The translations under genes and the position numbers were made by a program. From assembly GCF_000956475.1 (NCBI RefSeq), contig NZ_JYJB01000010.1:1-64000 (forward strand): a stretch of 64,000 nt of DNA, in the 5' to 3' direction. The notes under the pieces were generated by a model that ran no database searches, had not been told where the DNA came from, and saw nothing but the letters and a program-made list of their open reading frames with translations. This DNA comes from Microbacterium hydrocarbonoxydans. Lineage in GTDB: Bacteria > Actinomycetota > Actinomycetes > Actinomycetales > Microbacteriaceae. Shown here one piece after another: positions 38,947 through 48,065 of this stretch; position 1 is the stretch's first letter, and every line of letters begins with the position of its first letter.

Positions 38947-39810
38947 TCAGGCGCGACGTTCGTCCACGAGAGCCGCGAGCGCGGCCGCGTCGTACGGGGC
39001 ATGACCTCGCGCATCGTTGTCGAAGTACACGTAGACATCGCGCGGACGGCCGTCTCCCGCCCCGCTGCCATCGGCCCAGGCCGTTACGAGATGAGCCCAC
39101 TCGTGCAGCTGCGCCGTCGTGTACGCGCTGTGGTAGAGCATCTCCGCGCCGTGCAGCCTCACGTACGCGAAGTCGGCCGTGAGCGCGTCGAAGCGCGGCC
39201 AGCGCCCTGCGGTGTCGGCCGCCACGAGGGCCACGCCGCGGCGCTGCAGCATCCGGAGACTCTGCGGTTCGCCCCACGTCGCCGACCGCGGTTCGAGCGC
39301 GTGACGGAGAGGCACGTCGGCCTCGATGTCCAGCCACGCACGCCCCTCGAGCCGGGCGTCATGCCTGCGGGCGAGCTGCAGGGCGTCCCCCGTGGTGGCC
39401 GGCAGAACCGTCAAGAAGCTCTCGAGCAGCTCGGCATCGAAGCGCAATCGCTCTGGGAGCTGCCACAGGAGCGGGCCCAGCTGCGGGCCGAGCGCGAGCA
39501 GACCGGAGGCGAAGAAGTTCGCGAGAGCCTGCTCGATGTTGTTCAGCCGGAGCATGTGCGTCACGTAACGAGAGCCCTTCACCGAGAAGATGAAGTCATC
39601 GGGCACCTCCGAGCGCCAGCGCTGGTAGCTGCTCGGCCGCTGCAGCGAGTAGAAGGAGCCGTTCAGCTCGACCGTGCGGAGGTGCTCGCCGATGTACTCC
39701 AGTTCGCGCCTCTGCGGAAGCCCCTTCGGGTAGAAGTCGCTACGCCAGCGCGGATACCTCCACCCGGAGACCCCGACCCGGACCGTGCCCGCGCGTCGTG
39801 ACGAGGACAT
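38947..39810 (-). CDS. DUF72 family protein
   Basis: 287 residues. The TIM-barrel-like DUF72 pattern is clear: VGVSGWRYPRWR at the start, then VELNGSFYSLQRPSSYQRWRSEVPDDFIFSVKGS, and the late FAYVRLHG and YVYFDNDARGHAPYDA. The function is unknown. Nuclease-like activity has been suggested for the family on structural grounds. I use ATG 39810. An upstream TTG at 39819 would add three residues. It converges with udgX, six bases apart. Confidence 0.85.
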   Translation of the reverse strand: MSSSRRAGTVRVGVSGWRYPRWRSDFYPKGLPQRRELEYIGEHLRTVELNGSFYSLQRPSSYQRWRSEVPDDFIFSVKGSRYVTHMLRLNNIEQALANFFASGLLALGPQLGPLLWQLPERLRFDAELLESFLTVLPATTGDALQLARRHDARLEGRAWLDIEADVPLRHALEPRSATWGEPQSLRMLQRRGVALVAADTAGRWPRFDALTADFAYVRLHGAEMLYHSAYTTAQLHEWAHLVTAWADGSGAGDGRPRDVYVYFDNDARGHAPYDAAALAALVDERRA

Positions 39811-39882
39811 GCGCGTCAAGCCCCTTGGTCGTGGCGGTTTCCGTGGGGCACTCTGGAGGCACCACGGAGGAAGGAGAGCATC

Positions 39883-40086
39883 ATGTCCCTGCCAGATGAC
39901 CGACTCGACGACCTGAAGCCCCTCGCAGACCTGGCCGAGCAGGACCGCCCGGAGCTCGAGGAACCGGACGACCCTGAGCGCACGGTCGCTTCGGACCCCG
40001 GAGCTGAGGTCTCGGAGGCGGATGCCGCGGACGCCGCCGACCAGCGCGAAGAGGTTCCGCTGGACGACGACGAGATCCGCGAGTGA
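39883..40086 (+). CDS. Small acidic protein
   Basis: 67 residues, about 40 percent Asp and Glu, no hydrophobic core, probably disordered. A strong GGAGGAAGGAG site precedes the ATG, and codon use matches the chromosome, so I accept it as a gene. No function is recognised. It converges with the baeRF gene, seven bases between stops. Confidence 0.7.
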   Translation: MSLPDDRLDDLKPLADLAEQDRPELEEPDDPERTVASDPGAEVSEADAADAADQREEVPLDDDEIRE

Positions 40087-40093
40087 CCTCGGA

Positions 40094-41215
40094 TCACTCT
40101 TCGGGCCACCTCAGCACCGCGACGGGCTCGCGAGGACTCCGGTCCTCGCGAGCCTCGGCCTCGCCCTGATCGTCTTCGGCCACGACGACCTCGGCACCCG
40201 TCAGCAGGGCGGCGCGAGCAAGCGCTTCCGCCTCGGGGAGATGATCGACGATCTGCGCGTCGAGGGCGTCCTGCGCGTCGAAGGCGACCCAGGGGGCTCT
40301 GTCGAGCGCTTCCAGAGTGCGCTCGGAATCCTGCATCCGCCCATCCAGGAGGAGCCGGTCCACCCTGGCCTCGCGAAGCGCCTCGACCACAGGGCCGACC
40401 CCGCGGGCACCCGAGCGTCCGGATCTCTCTGAGGCGACAGCGTCGATCTCGTCCTCGGACTGCTGCAGCCGGTCGTGGATCGCATTCTGGATCGCGCTGT
40501 CCAGCGCCTCCCGGTCCGCACCGCGAGCGTGCGTATGCGCGTCCACGACGATGGCGAGCTTTCTCGCCGCCGATCCCAGCTGGTCCACGAGCAGCTGGCG
40601 CGCGCGGATGTCGCCCGAGATCACGATGAAGCTCGGCGAGTGCTGCCGAGTGAGTGAGTCGACGAGCTCGGCGACCTCGGCCTCGTTCTGCTTCCAGATC
40701 TCCTCCGAGCTGCGCTGATAGTTCGCCTGCGACCAGCCGCCCACGCTCACCTTGGGCAGCGCGTCGGTGCGGCCCTCGACGGTCTGCGCCCATTCGGGTT
40801 CGCGACCTGCGCGCTCGACGCGCACCTCAGCACTGCCACGTCCGGTCTCGACCACCAGATACAGGATGCTGTCGACGCGGTCTCTCAGCAGGGGGAGGAC
40901 CGGCGGGAACGTGGAGTGCCCGAGGATCTCAGGGCCGGAGCGGGGGCCGGGGAGGGCTTCGTCGAGGATGACCTCTCCGTTCTCCGCCAGAACGTACCGC
41001 GCCGAGGGCGCGGGGAGGCCGGGCTCGCGCTCGAGAGCAGCCTCGACCGCCTGGGCATCGACGTCGGGAGCTCCGGCCTCGCGCAGACGCCGGGTCACCG
41101 CATCCCGGCGCTGCTCCTCGACGACCTGCGGGCCCGGCCCACGGCCGTCGACGTAGGCATAGGTGACCTTGTGCGGTCGCTCCAGCAGGGCAGTGATCTC
41201 TTCGCGGACGATCAT
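40094..41215 (-). CDS. baeRF/Vms1-like protein (Rv2629 family)
   Basis: 373 residues. The N-terminus (MIVREEITALLERPHKVTYAYVDGR) and the middle VSVGGWSQANYQRSSEEIWKQNEAEVAELV match the Rv2629-type family of bacterial eRF1-like proteins, also named Vms1/Ankzf1 family. The late VDRLLLDGRM and ARAALLTGAEVVVAE segments correspond to the eRF1 domain-3-like fold. Relatives include the hibernation factor Balon and its mycobacterial homologue, which bind the ribosomal A site under stress. A role on stalled or resting ribosomes is inferred from the family. The ATG overlaps the stop of the upstream small gene by four bases. Confidence 0.8.
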   Translation of the reverse strand: MIVREEITALLERPHKVTYAYVDGRGPGPQVVEEQRRDAVTRRLREAGAPDVDAQAVEAALEREPGLPAPSARYVLAENGEVILDEALPGPRSGPEILGHSTFPPVLPLLRDRVDSILYLVVETGRGSAEVRVERAGREPEWAQTVEGRTDALPKVSVGGWSQANYQRSSEEIWKQNEAEVAELVDSLTRQHSPSFIVISGDIRARQLLVDQLGSAARKLAIVVDAHTHARGADREALDSAIQNAIHDRLQQSEDEIDAVASERSGRSGARGVGPVVEALREARVDRLLLDGRMQDSERTLEALDRAPWVAFDAQDALDAQIVDHLPEAEALARAALLTGAEVVVAEDDQGEAEAREDRSPREPVAVLRWPEE

Positions 41216-41428
41216 GATTCCTCCTCCTCGCCGTCGTCCTCCTCGTCCTGGTCATGGCGGAACGCGCGCTCGACCTCCGCGCCGTCGGTGTCGTCGGGGA
41301 GCGGCTCGCTCTCGGAACGGCTCGGCGTGAGGGGCTCCGTGCCCCTGAACCATCCCGCGGGTCTCCTGCTCCATCTGTTCGTCGAGGCGCGGACCGTGCT
41401 TGGTGTTCCCGCGCTGCATGTCGCTCAT
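41212..41428 (-). pseudogene. Small acidic gene coupled to baeRF, with a frameshift
   Basis: The frame from ATG 41428 begins MSDMQRGNTKHGPRLDEQM, a start seen in conserved small actinobacterial proteins, and runs to HAEPFRE. It then turns Arg-rich and stops inside the gene. The +1 frame continues acidic (EPLPDDTDGAEVERAFRHD) and ends in a TGA overlapping the next ATG (ATGA), as expected for the true end. Dropping one base near 41305 would give 71 residues. A GGAAGGA ribosome site precedes the ATG. Sequencing error, a real null allele, or a programmed shift are all possible. Confidence 0.6.
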
Positions 41429-41802
41429 GTCGCATCCTTCCTCGATCGTCGTCCTTCGACGCTACGTCGGGCCCAGGGCGAGCGCGCCGGGGTTGACGCA
41501 TGCGGATGCGATCGCTATCGCCGGATGCACGGGAGGCGGTTCGGTTGCCCTCCCGAGTCATCCGCTCCCCAGCTGGATACCCCGAGAGGGCTCACCGCCC
41601 TTCCCGGACGGCAGGGGGAGGGCGGCGAAGAAATCGCGGCTCTCAATGGCTGATCTCCCCAGTGTCAGCCGGTAGCCCCCGCTACTCATACCAGAGTATC
41701 CCTGTTTTGTCATGTCCGCCATTTGGGGGACAAAGAAATATACGAAAGTTGAGGATTCGCGGCCGGGGTTGCCCCTCCGACGGGGAACCATAGAGTGGAC
41801 CC
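41429..41802. other. Intergenic region with divergent promoters
   Basis: 374 bases without a supported gene. The left end holds the ribosome site of the frameshifted minus gene. An AT-richer part near 41690-41760 contains an inverted repeat TTTGTC/GACAAA (41706-41711 and 41729-41734). A TAGAGT -10 at 41791-41796 drives the leaderless gene at 41803. Confidence 0.55.
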
Positions 41803-42183
41803 ATGGACAGGACGCTCGTGCTGAACATGCAACTCGCCATCGCGCGAGGGCATCGGGTCGAGGTGTCTGAGCGGGTCGTCGACGGCGGAGAGACCGCTGT
41901 CCTCTCGATCCTGGATCTCGACACCGGCATCCGCTATCGCCGCGCCGAACCGCTGCGGGGAGAGCTCGTCCTCTGGACGGGGCGGATTCTGGAGTGCACC
42001 GTGGTGATGGGCGGGGCGGGAACGCACACCGAACTCGTGCTGGCCCCGGAGGCTTCGGGCGGCACGGGAGCGAGAACGGCGCTGCACGAGGCGGATGCGG
42101 CAGCCGTTGCGGCCAAGGCGGAGGCGGAGCGCTGGGGCGGGACGGACAGAGCGCCGCAGGAGCCGGTCGAGCGGATCTGGTGA
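41803..42183 (+). CDS. Protein of unknown function
   Basis: 126 residues. The first 85 form predicted strands (LVLNMQLAIARGHRVEVSERVVDGGETAVLSILDLDTG and so on), and an Ala/Glu-rich helix ends the protein. No signal peptide. ATG 41803 follows a TAGAGT box by six bases, a leaderless start, which supports that it is a real gene. It converges with dnaE2. Confidence 0.7.
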   Translation: MDRTLVLNMQLAIARGHRVEVSERVVDGGETAVLSILDLDTGIRYRRAEPLRGELVLWTGRILECTVVMGGAGTHTELVLAPEASGGTGARTALHEADAAAVAAKAEAERWGGTDRAPQEPVERIW

Positions 42184-42207
42184 GACCGTGCCCGGCTGTG
42201 CCCGCCA

Positions 42208-45200
42208 TCAACGGAAATCCCTCGAGCGATGGGCGAAGCCGGTGCGCAGATCCTCGAAGGCGTCGGCCAGAACATTCACCACGCCCTCTTCGGACCGTTC
42301 CAGGATGCCGCGGATGATGAGCGCCGGAGAATCGCGAGCGACGCGGCGGTAGCGGCCCCAGACTCCGGCCGAGCAGACGACGTTGACCAGGCCCGTCTCG
42401 TCTTCGAGGTTGAGGAAGGTGATGCCGGCCGCAGTCGCCGGTCGCTGCCGGTGCGTGACGAGGCCGGCGACCTCGATGCGCCGCCCGACCTCGTGCTCCT
42501 GCAGCTCTGCGGACGTGAGCACCCCGCGCTCCCGCAGTCGCGGGCGGAAGTGGGCGAGCGGGTGATCGTCGGTGGATACCCCCGTCGACCAGAGATCCGC
42601 AGAGAGCTGCTCGTAGCTGGACTGATCCGCGAACAGCGGGGGCTGCACGGCGACGACGGTGCCGGGGAGGTATCGCGCGCGGTCCTCAGCCGCGGCGCCC
42701 GCGAGCCAGATCGCCTCGCGCCGCTGCAGGCCGAGGCAGTCGAAGGCCCCGGCGGTGGCGAGCGACTCCAGCTGCGCGGCCGTGGCATCCGTCCGCCTGA
42801 CCAGATCGCCCAGGTCGCGATAGCGGCCGTTCGCCTCGCGCTCGGCGACGATCCGCTCGGCAAGCTGCTGACCGATGCCGCGTACACCGCCGAGTCCGAG
42901 ACGCACGGCGAAACCGCCGTCTCGGCGATGAGCACCCGACTCGTCGGGCAGTGAACGGTCGAAGCGCGCGGCCGGCGGCTGCGGGTCGTGCAGGCAGGAA
43001 TAGAGCCAGGGGCCCGATGGGCCGGTTCGCTCGAGGATCTCGGTGGCGCCGGATGCATGCAGATCGGGGCGCAGCACCTCGACGCCGTGCCTGCGCGCAT
43101 CCGCCGTCAGGGTCGACGCCGAGTAGAAGCCCATCGGCTGCGAGCGCAGGAGGCCCGCGAGGAATGCAGCGGGATAGTGCAGCTTCAGCCACGAGCTGGC
43201 GTACACGAGCAGCGCGAACGACAGCGAGTGCGACTCCGCGAACCCGAAGTTCGAGAACGCCTGGATCTGCGCGTAGATGCGGTCGGACTGGTCTTCCGAC
43301 AGACCCCGCCTCTTCATCCCCGCGTACAGCTTGTCCTTCACCCGCTCGATCTTCTCCAGCCCGCGCTTGGAGCCCATCGCGCGGCGCAGCAGATCGGCCT
43401 CGTCGGCAGTGCAGTCCCCGATGGCCGTCGCCATCTGGATCAGCTGCTCCTGGAAGATGGGGATGCCGAGCGTCCGCTCCAGGATCGGCTTCAGATCGTC
43501 GTGCGGATAGAGGATCGGGAAATCCACGGGCTGCTCGCCGCGAGCGATCCGCTCCCGGTTCTCCTCGTCGACCTGATCTTTCGCCATCTTGCGGCGGACG
43601 AACGGGTGCACGGCTCCGCCCTGGATGGGACCGGGACGGATGAGCGCGATCTGGATCGCGAGATCGTAGAAGCATCGGGGCTGCAGCCGGGGGAGCAGTC
43701 CGATCTGCGCGCGCGATTCGACCTGGAACACCCCGATCGAATCCGCCCGGCAGAGCATGTCGTAGACCGCGGGTTCCTCCTTCGGGATGGTCTCCAGTGC
43801 CCAGTCCTCGCCCGTGGCGCCGCGGACCAGGTCGAAGCAGTGCCGCAGCGCCGCCAGCATCCCCAGCCCCAGCAGATCGAACTTGACCAGCCCCATGGAT
43901 GCCGCGTCGTCCTTGTCCCACTGGATGATCGTGCGGTTCTCCATGCGCGCGTGCTCGACCGGCACCACCTCTCCGACCGGACGGGCGGTGAGCACCATGC
44001 CGCCGGAGTGGATGCCGAGGTGGCGGGGAGCCTTCAGCAGCTCACCCGCGTACTCGAGCACGTTCTCGGGGATGTCATGGTCTTCAGACACCTCGAGACC
44101 GGCCGACCAGCCGTCGACCTGACGCGACCAGGAGTCCTGCTGACCGGGGGAGTAGCCGAGAGCCCTCGCCATGTCGCGCACCGCGTTCTTGGGGCGGTAC
44201 TGGATGACGTTCGCGACCTGCGCCGCCCGCTCTCTGCCGTACTGCTCGTAGGTCCACTGGATCATCTCCTCACGGCGGCTGGAGTCGAAGTCCACGTCGA
44301 TGTCGGGCTCCTCCTGCCGGGTGGTGGCGAGGAAGCGCTCGAAGGGGAGGTTGTAGAGGATGGGATCGACCGCGGTGATCCCCAGCAGATAGCACACCGC
44401 GCTCGCCGCGGCCGAGCCCCGGCCCTGGCACAGGATGCCGCGATCCTTCGCCTCCGTGACGATGCCGTGCACGATGAGGAAGTAGCCGGGGAAGTCCTTC
44501 TCCTCGATCACATCGAGCTCGCGGGCGATGCGCCTTCGGCCCTCGTCGTCGATCCGCGGATACTTCGCCGGCACCGCCTCCCACACCAGATGACGCAGCC
44601 AGCTCATCGGCGTGTGGCCCTCGGGCACGTCCTGCCTTGGCAGGGCCGGTTTTGCCTGGATCAGCGGGAAGGCGGATGCCGCGGCCAGCTCGAGGCCGTA
44701 GGAGATCGCCCCCGGGTAGCGGCGGAAGCGGGCCGTCATCTCCGCGCCGCTGCGCAGGTGCGCGCCGCCGTGCGCCGGCAGCCAGCCGTCGAGCTCGTCC
44801 ATGCTGCGCACGGCCCGCACCGCGGCCACTGCTTCGGCGAGGCCCGCCCGCTCAGGCGTGGCGTAGTGCACGTTGTTCGTGGCCAGCACGGGCAGCCGCA
44901 GCCGCCGGGCGAGATCGGCGAGCTCGTCGTTGCGCCTGGTGTCCAGCGGGTCGCCGTGGTCGAAGAGCTCCACGGCGATGCGATCGCGGCCGAACAGGTC
45001 GATCAGGCGGCGCAGGGGGGTCGCGGCGTCTCCGTTCTCGAGACCGCGCCGCACGGCGCCTTTGCGGCATCCGGTGAGGATCGTCCAGTGCCCGCCGGCG
45101 CTCGCCGCGAGCTCGTCGATGTCGTAGACCGGTCGCCCCTTCTCACCGCCGCGCAGCTGCGCGGTCGTGATCGCGCCGGAGAGACGGTGATACCCCTCGA

Positions 45201-45648
45201 GGCCGTCGGCGAGGACGAGCAGATGCTCGCCGATCGGATCGGCTGCTCCTCGCTGCGGGGCGTCGAGACCCAGCGAGAGCTCGGCGCCGTACACGGTCTG
45301 CACCGACGCCTCCATCATGCCGGCGACCTCGGCGAACCTGGCGGCCCCGTAGAAGCCGTCGTGGTCGGTGAGAGCCAGGGCCGAGAGACCCAGCCGCTCG
45401 GCCTCGACGAGCAGCTCCTGCGGAGAGGAGGCCCCGTCGAGGAAGGAGTACGAGGAGTGCGCGTGCAGTTCGGCATAGGGCACCGCGTCGACGGGGCGCT
45501 CGATCGGGGGAGGAGGGGTGTGGTCGCGCTTGCGGCTGACCGGCCCCGGGTCGGTCCGCGGGCTGCGCGGTTCGGCGCTCGGCGGCTCGTCGCCGCTGAG
45601 GGTTCGCTCGATCTCGCTCCAGGTGAGCGGCGGGTTGTGCCAGCCCAT
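42208..45648 (-). CDS. dnaE2: Error-prone DNA polymerase DnaE2
   Basis: 1146 residues. The N-terminal PHP domain opens AELHAHSSYSFLDGASSP. The C-family polymerase core has GRGSAAAS and DIDVDFDSSRREE with the catalytic aspartates, and an OB-fold tail (RIEVAGLVTHRQRPATAAG) follows. DnaE2 performs damage-induced translesion synthesis with ImuA' and ImuB. ATG 45648 overlaps the imuB stop by one base (TGATG) and starts the protein with MGWHNPPLTW, typical of the family. Confidence 0.94.
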   Translation of the reverse strand: MGWHNPPLTWSEIERTLSGDEPPSAEPRSPRTDPGPVSRKRDHTPPPPIERPVDAVPYAELHAHSSYSFLDGASSPQELLVEAERLGLSALALTDHDGFYGAARFAEVAGMMEASVQTVYGAELSLGLDAPQRGAADPIGEHLLVLADGLEGYHRLSGAITTAQLRGGEKGRPVYDIDELAASAGGHWTILTGCRKGAVRRGLENGDAATPLRRLIDLFGRDRIAVELFDHGDPLDTRRNDELADLARRLRLPVLATNNVHYATPERAGLAEAVAAVRAVRSMDELDGWLPAHGGAHLRSGAEMTARFRRYPGAISYGLELAAASAFPLIQAKPALPRQDVPEGHTPMSWLRHLVWEAVPAKYPRIDDEGRRRIARELDVIEEKDFPGYFLIVHGIVTEAKDRGILCQGRGSAAASAVCYLLGITAVDPILYNLPFERFLATTRQEEPDIDVDFDSSRREEMIQWTYEQYGRERAAQVANVIQYRPKNAVRDMARALGYSPGQQDSWSRQVDGWSAGLEVSEDHDIPENVLEYAGELLKAPRHLGIHSGGMVLTARPVGEVVPVEHARMENRTIIQWDKDDAASMGLVKFDLLGLGMLAALRHCFDLVRGATGEDWALETIPKEEPAVYDMLCRADSIGVFQVESRAQIGLLPRLQPRCFYDLAIQIALIRPGPIQGGAVHPFVRRKMAKDQVDEENRERIARGEQPVDFPILYPHDDLKPILERTLGIPIFQEQLIQMATAIGDCTADEADLLRRAMGSKRGLEKIERVKDKLYAGMKRRGLSEDQSDRIYAQIQAFSNFGFAESHSLSFALLVYASSWLKLHYPAAFLAGLLRSQPMGFYSASTLTADARRHGVEVLRPDLHASGATEILERTGPSGPWLYSCLHDPQPPAARFDRSLPDESGAHRRDGGFAVRLGLGGVRGIGQQLAERIVAEREANGRYRDLGDLVRRTDATAAQLESLATAGAFDCLGLQRREAIWLAGAAAEDRARYLPGTVVAVQPPLFADQSSYEQLSADLWSTGVSTDDHPLAHFRPRLRERGVLTSAELQEHEVGRRIEVAGLVTHRQRPATAAGITFLNLEDETGLVNVVCSAGVWGRYRRVARDSPALIIRGILERSEEGVVNVLADAFEDLRTGFAHRSRDFR

Positions 45649-47183
45649 CAGCGGTACCTCCCCTCGGCCCACCAGCGACCGCCCGCGCAGAACACCAGCC
45701 AGGCGCGCTCCCGGTCGTCGACGATCTGCAGTCGATGCCCCTTCTTGCCGCCGTCAGCCGCCCATCGCCGTTCGGCGATCGGCCATGGGCCCGCCCACGC
45801 CTGCACTCGGGCCCCGTCTATGCGCGCGGGCGCGGCGGAGAGGGAGCCCCGGCCGTCGATGCCGACGCTCTCACCCGCAGCCGATTCCACACCGATGGGC
45901 CGAGGCGGGAGGAACACCTCTGCCGGCACCGGATCGGGAAGACTCCCGGGCCATGGGCGCACCGGGTCGCGAGGCGCGACGGCACGCTCGCCCCAGGGCG
46001 TGAGCACCTGACGGTCGGCGAGCCAGCGCCCGCCCGCGATCGCGGCGGTGACCACGCCCTCATGCCCCAGCATGGTCTGCACGCGGGAGACCGCGTGATG
46101 CAGGCGCTCGTCGGTGGCCGAGCCGAACAGTCCTGGCTGATGATGCGCCGCGTCGTCGACCGCGGTCGGAACGATGCGCACCGCCACGATGCCGCCGAAC
46201 GCCCTGGCCTCGTCGACGGGCGCCTTCGCGGACTCCGCTGCCAGCGCCTCGAGCTGCCAGCGCACGCGGTCGACGAGATCGGCGGCATCGAAGCAGGTCG
46301 GATGCAGCCACGACCGTGAGTACACCTGTCCGTTGTCGTCGGTCAGATCGATGCGCACCTCGGTGCACACGACGCCGGCGGCATCGAGGGCGAGGAGCAC
46401 GGCATCCGCGGTCTGCCTCACCGCGAAGGCGACCTGATCGGCACCGGCCAGGGCGGGCTCGAACTCCACGGCGCGCACGAGCTCGGGGTCGGGGGGTCTC
46501 GGGGCGGGCACCCGGGAGTCGGCGCCGGCTGCCAGAGCGTGCAGACGTGCCCCGCGCTCGCCGAAGCGATCGCGCACCTCGATGGCATCCAGCGCGGCGA
46601 ACGCGCCGAGGGTGCGCACACCCAGGCGGGTCAGCAGACCTGCGAGCTGCTCGTCGCGGAGCGCCTGCACGGGGAGGGGAGCGAGGAACTCCGCTGAGCG
46701 CCCCGCAGGCACGACCGTGCACGGCTCGGACCCGTGCGCGGCGAGCTCAGCAGTGAACGGCCCGTCGGCCACGCCGATCCGGGCCTCGGCGTAGCCGGCC
46801 TCGGTGATGATGCCGAGCAGCGCGCTCGCCGCCTCGGCTTCGCCGCCGTGGTAGCGGGCGAGGCCTCTGGCGCGGATGACCGCGAGTCCCGGGCGCAGCA
46901 GCGTCGCCCCTGGTGCATGGCGCTCGATGAGTCGCAGCACGGGGAGGAACACGCGGTCGTCTTTCGCCGGATCGTGGAGGAGTACGCGCAGGGCGGCGAG
47001 CCGACCCTGCGCCTCGCGGCGACGCTGACCGATGCGCACTCCGTGCTCGCGCGCGGATGCCGTGCATGCCACGACCGCGTTCGCGTGCACGAGGGCCGTG
47101 GGCGGGTGCGGCGGCGGTCCGAGAGCGGCGCGCAGCGGCCAGTCGGGGAACCACAGCGCGAAGACGCGGAGCGGGGAGGTCAT
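45648..47183 (-). CDS. imuB: ImuB, inactive Y-family polymerase-like mutasome subunit
   Basis: 511 residues. The N-terminal Y-family fold starts RVFALWFPDWPL, but the catalytic acidic residues of active Y-polymerases are missing, as in all ImuB. A little-finger-like part and a long C-terminus follow, which in mycobacteria bind the beta clamp and DnaE2. A clamp-like QPGLFG segment lies in the second half. ATG 47183 overlaps the stop of imuA' (ATGA). Confidence 0.9.
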   Translation of the reverse strand: MTSPLRVFALWFPDWPLRAALGPPPHPPTALVHANAVVACTASAREHGVRIGQRRREAQGRLAALRVLLHDPAKDDRVFLPVLRLIERHAPGATLLRPGLAVIRARGLARYHGGEAEAASALLGIITEAGYAEARIGVADGPFTAELAAHGSEPCTVVPAGRSAEFLAPLPVQALRDEQLAGLLTRLGVRTLGAFAALDAIEVRDRFGERGARLHALAAGADSRVPAPRPPDPELVRAVEFEPALAGADQVAFAVRQTADAVLLALDAAGVVCTEVRIDLTDDNGQVYSRSWLHPTCFDAADLVDRVRWQLEALAAESAKAPVDEARAFGGIVAVRIVPTAVDDAAHHQPGLFGSATDERLHHAVSRVQTMLGHEGVVTAAIAGGRWLADRQVLTPWGERAVAPRDPVRPWPGSLPDPVPAEVFLPPRPIGVESAAGESVGIDGRGSLSAAPARIDGARVQAWAGPWPIAERRWAADGGKKGHRLQIVDDRERAWLVFCAGGRWWAEGRYR

Positions 47184-47932
47184 CCGGCCACCGCCAGGGG
47201 GGTGAACCGCGTCGGCAGCTCGGTGACGGTCGCGGGAGTGTCCTGGACGGCCTCGACCGCTCCGTGGCTTCCCGGCAGCCGCACCTGCACGCTCGAAGCG
47301 AGCGGGGCTCGTCTGGTCTGCGCGGTCACGGTCGCCGTGCAGTCCTGGAGCAGCCCCCACCCCTCGCCGAGCCCGTGCCAGTGCGGATCGCTCAGGCGGA
47401 TGCTGCCTTCGCTCTGCGGCCAGGGGCCGATCGCCGCCGACTCGGCGACGAGCAGCGTGGTGCCGCGATCGCGCAGCCGGGCGCTCAGCCGTGAGATGTC
47501 GGCGTCGCGGACCCGCGAGCCGGGGTGCACGGCGATCAGCGGGACCACTTCTGCGAGCGCAGAGGTGACAGCCAGCCAGCGCTCTGCAGGATTCGGCACG
47601 AGGATCAGCCGATCGAGATCGACGCCGAAGGCGGCGGCGGCTTCGATTCCGAGCGTCGGCATGCCGATCACCGCGCACCAGTGCCCCTTCTGGGATGCCG
47701 CGCTGAGCAGCGCGAGGACGAGTGAGGGAGAGGGGGATACCGTGTAGGCGGACCCCGTGAGCAGCCCGTCATCGGGAAGCAGCGAGGAGAAGGCGGTGTC
47801 GAGGGGGAGCAGAGGCTGCTCGCTGCGTCGCCGTTGCATGCGACTGATCTCACGGCGCAGCCGCAGCACCTCTCCGGCGCGGACGTCGTCAGGCGCGGAG
47901 AGCGAAGCCACGGTGTCGAGCATGTTCCCCAT
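47180..47932 (-). CDS. imuA': ImuA', RecA-like mutasome subunit
   Basis: 250 residues. A RecA/SulA-like fold without a consensus Walker A: LLTGSAYTVSPSPSLVLALLSAAS followed by WCAVIGMPTLGIEAAAAFGVDLDRLILVPNPAERW and a VAESAAIGPWPQSEGS end. In mycobacteria ImuA' links RecA and ImuB. I use ATG 47932, preceded by GGAGA, downstream of the LexA-like box. It heads the imuA'-imuB-dnaE2 operon. Confidence 0.85.
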   Translation of the reverse strand: MGNMLDTVASLSAPDDVRAGEVLRLRREISRMQRRRSEQPLLPLDTAFSSLLPDDGLLTGSAYTVSPSPSLVLALLSAASQKGHWCAVIGMPTLGIEAAAAFGVDLDRLILVPNPAERWLAVTSALAEVVPLIAVHPGSRVRDADISRLSARLRDRGTTLLVAESAAIGPWPQSEGSIRLSDPHWHGLGEGWGLLQDCTATVTAQTRRAPLASSVQVRLPGSHGAVEAVQDTPATVTELPTRFTPLAVAG

Positions 47933-47942
47933 GTCTCCATCT

Positions 47943-47958
47943 TCGAATCTATGTACTA
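47943..47958 (-). promoter_or_regulatory. Candidate LexA (SOS) box of the mutasome operon
   Basis: TCGAATCTATGTACTA on the plus strand against the actinobacterial consensus TCGAAC-N4-GTTCGA: one half is nearly perfect, the other matches at four of six. It lies 11 bases before imuA' and covers a TAGATT -10 element on the minus strand, the expected place for LexA repression. Confidence 0.6.
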
Positions 47959-48065
47959 ATAAATCAAGTGGACGTGTTGACGCTATTTCGAACGTCCGAC
48001 ATCGCCCTGGGGAGTTATCCACACCCTCGCTGCAGCGGCATCCGCGGATCTCCTACCCTTCGAGA

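Noticed and set aside
42988..46011. A plus-strand frame of about 1000 codons opposite dnaE2 and imuB
   Set aside because: It is antisense to two well-supported genes and shows only complementary-strand composition.
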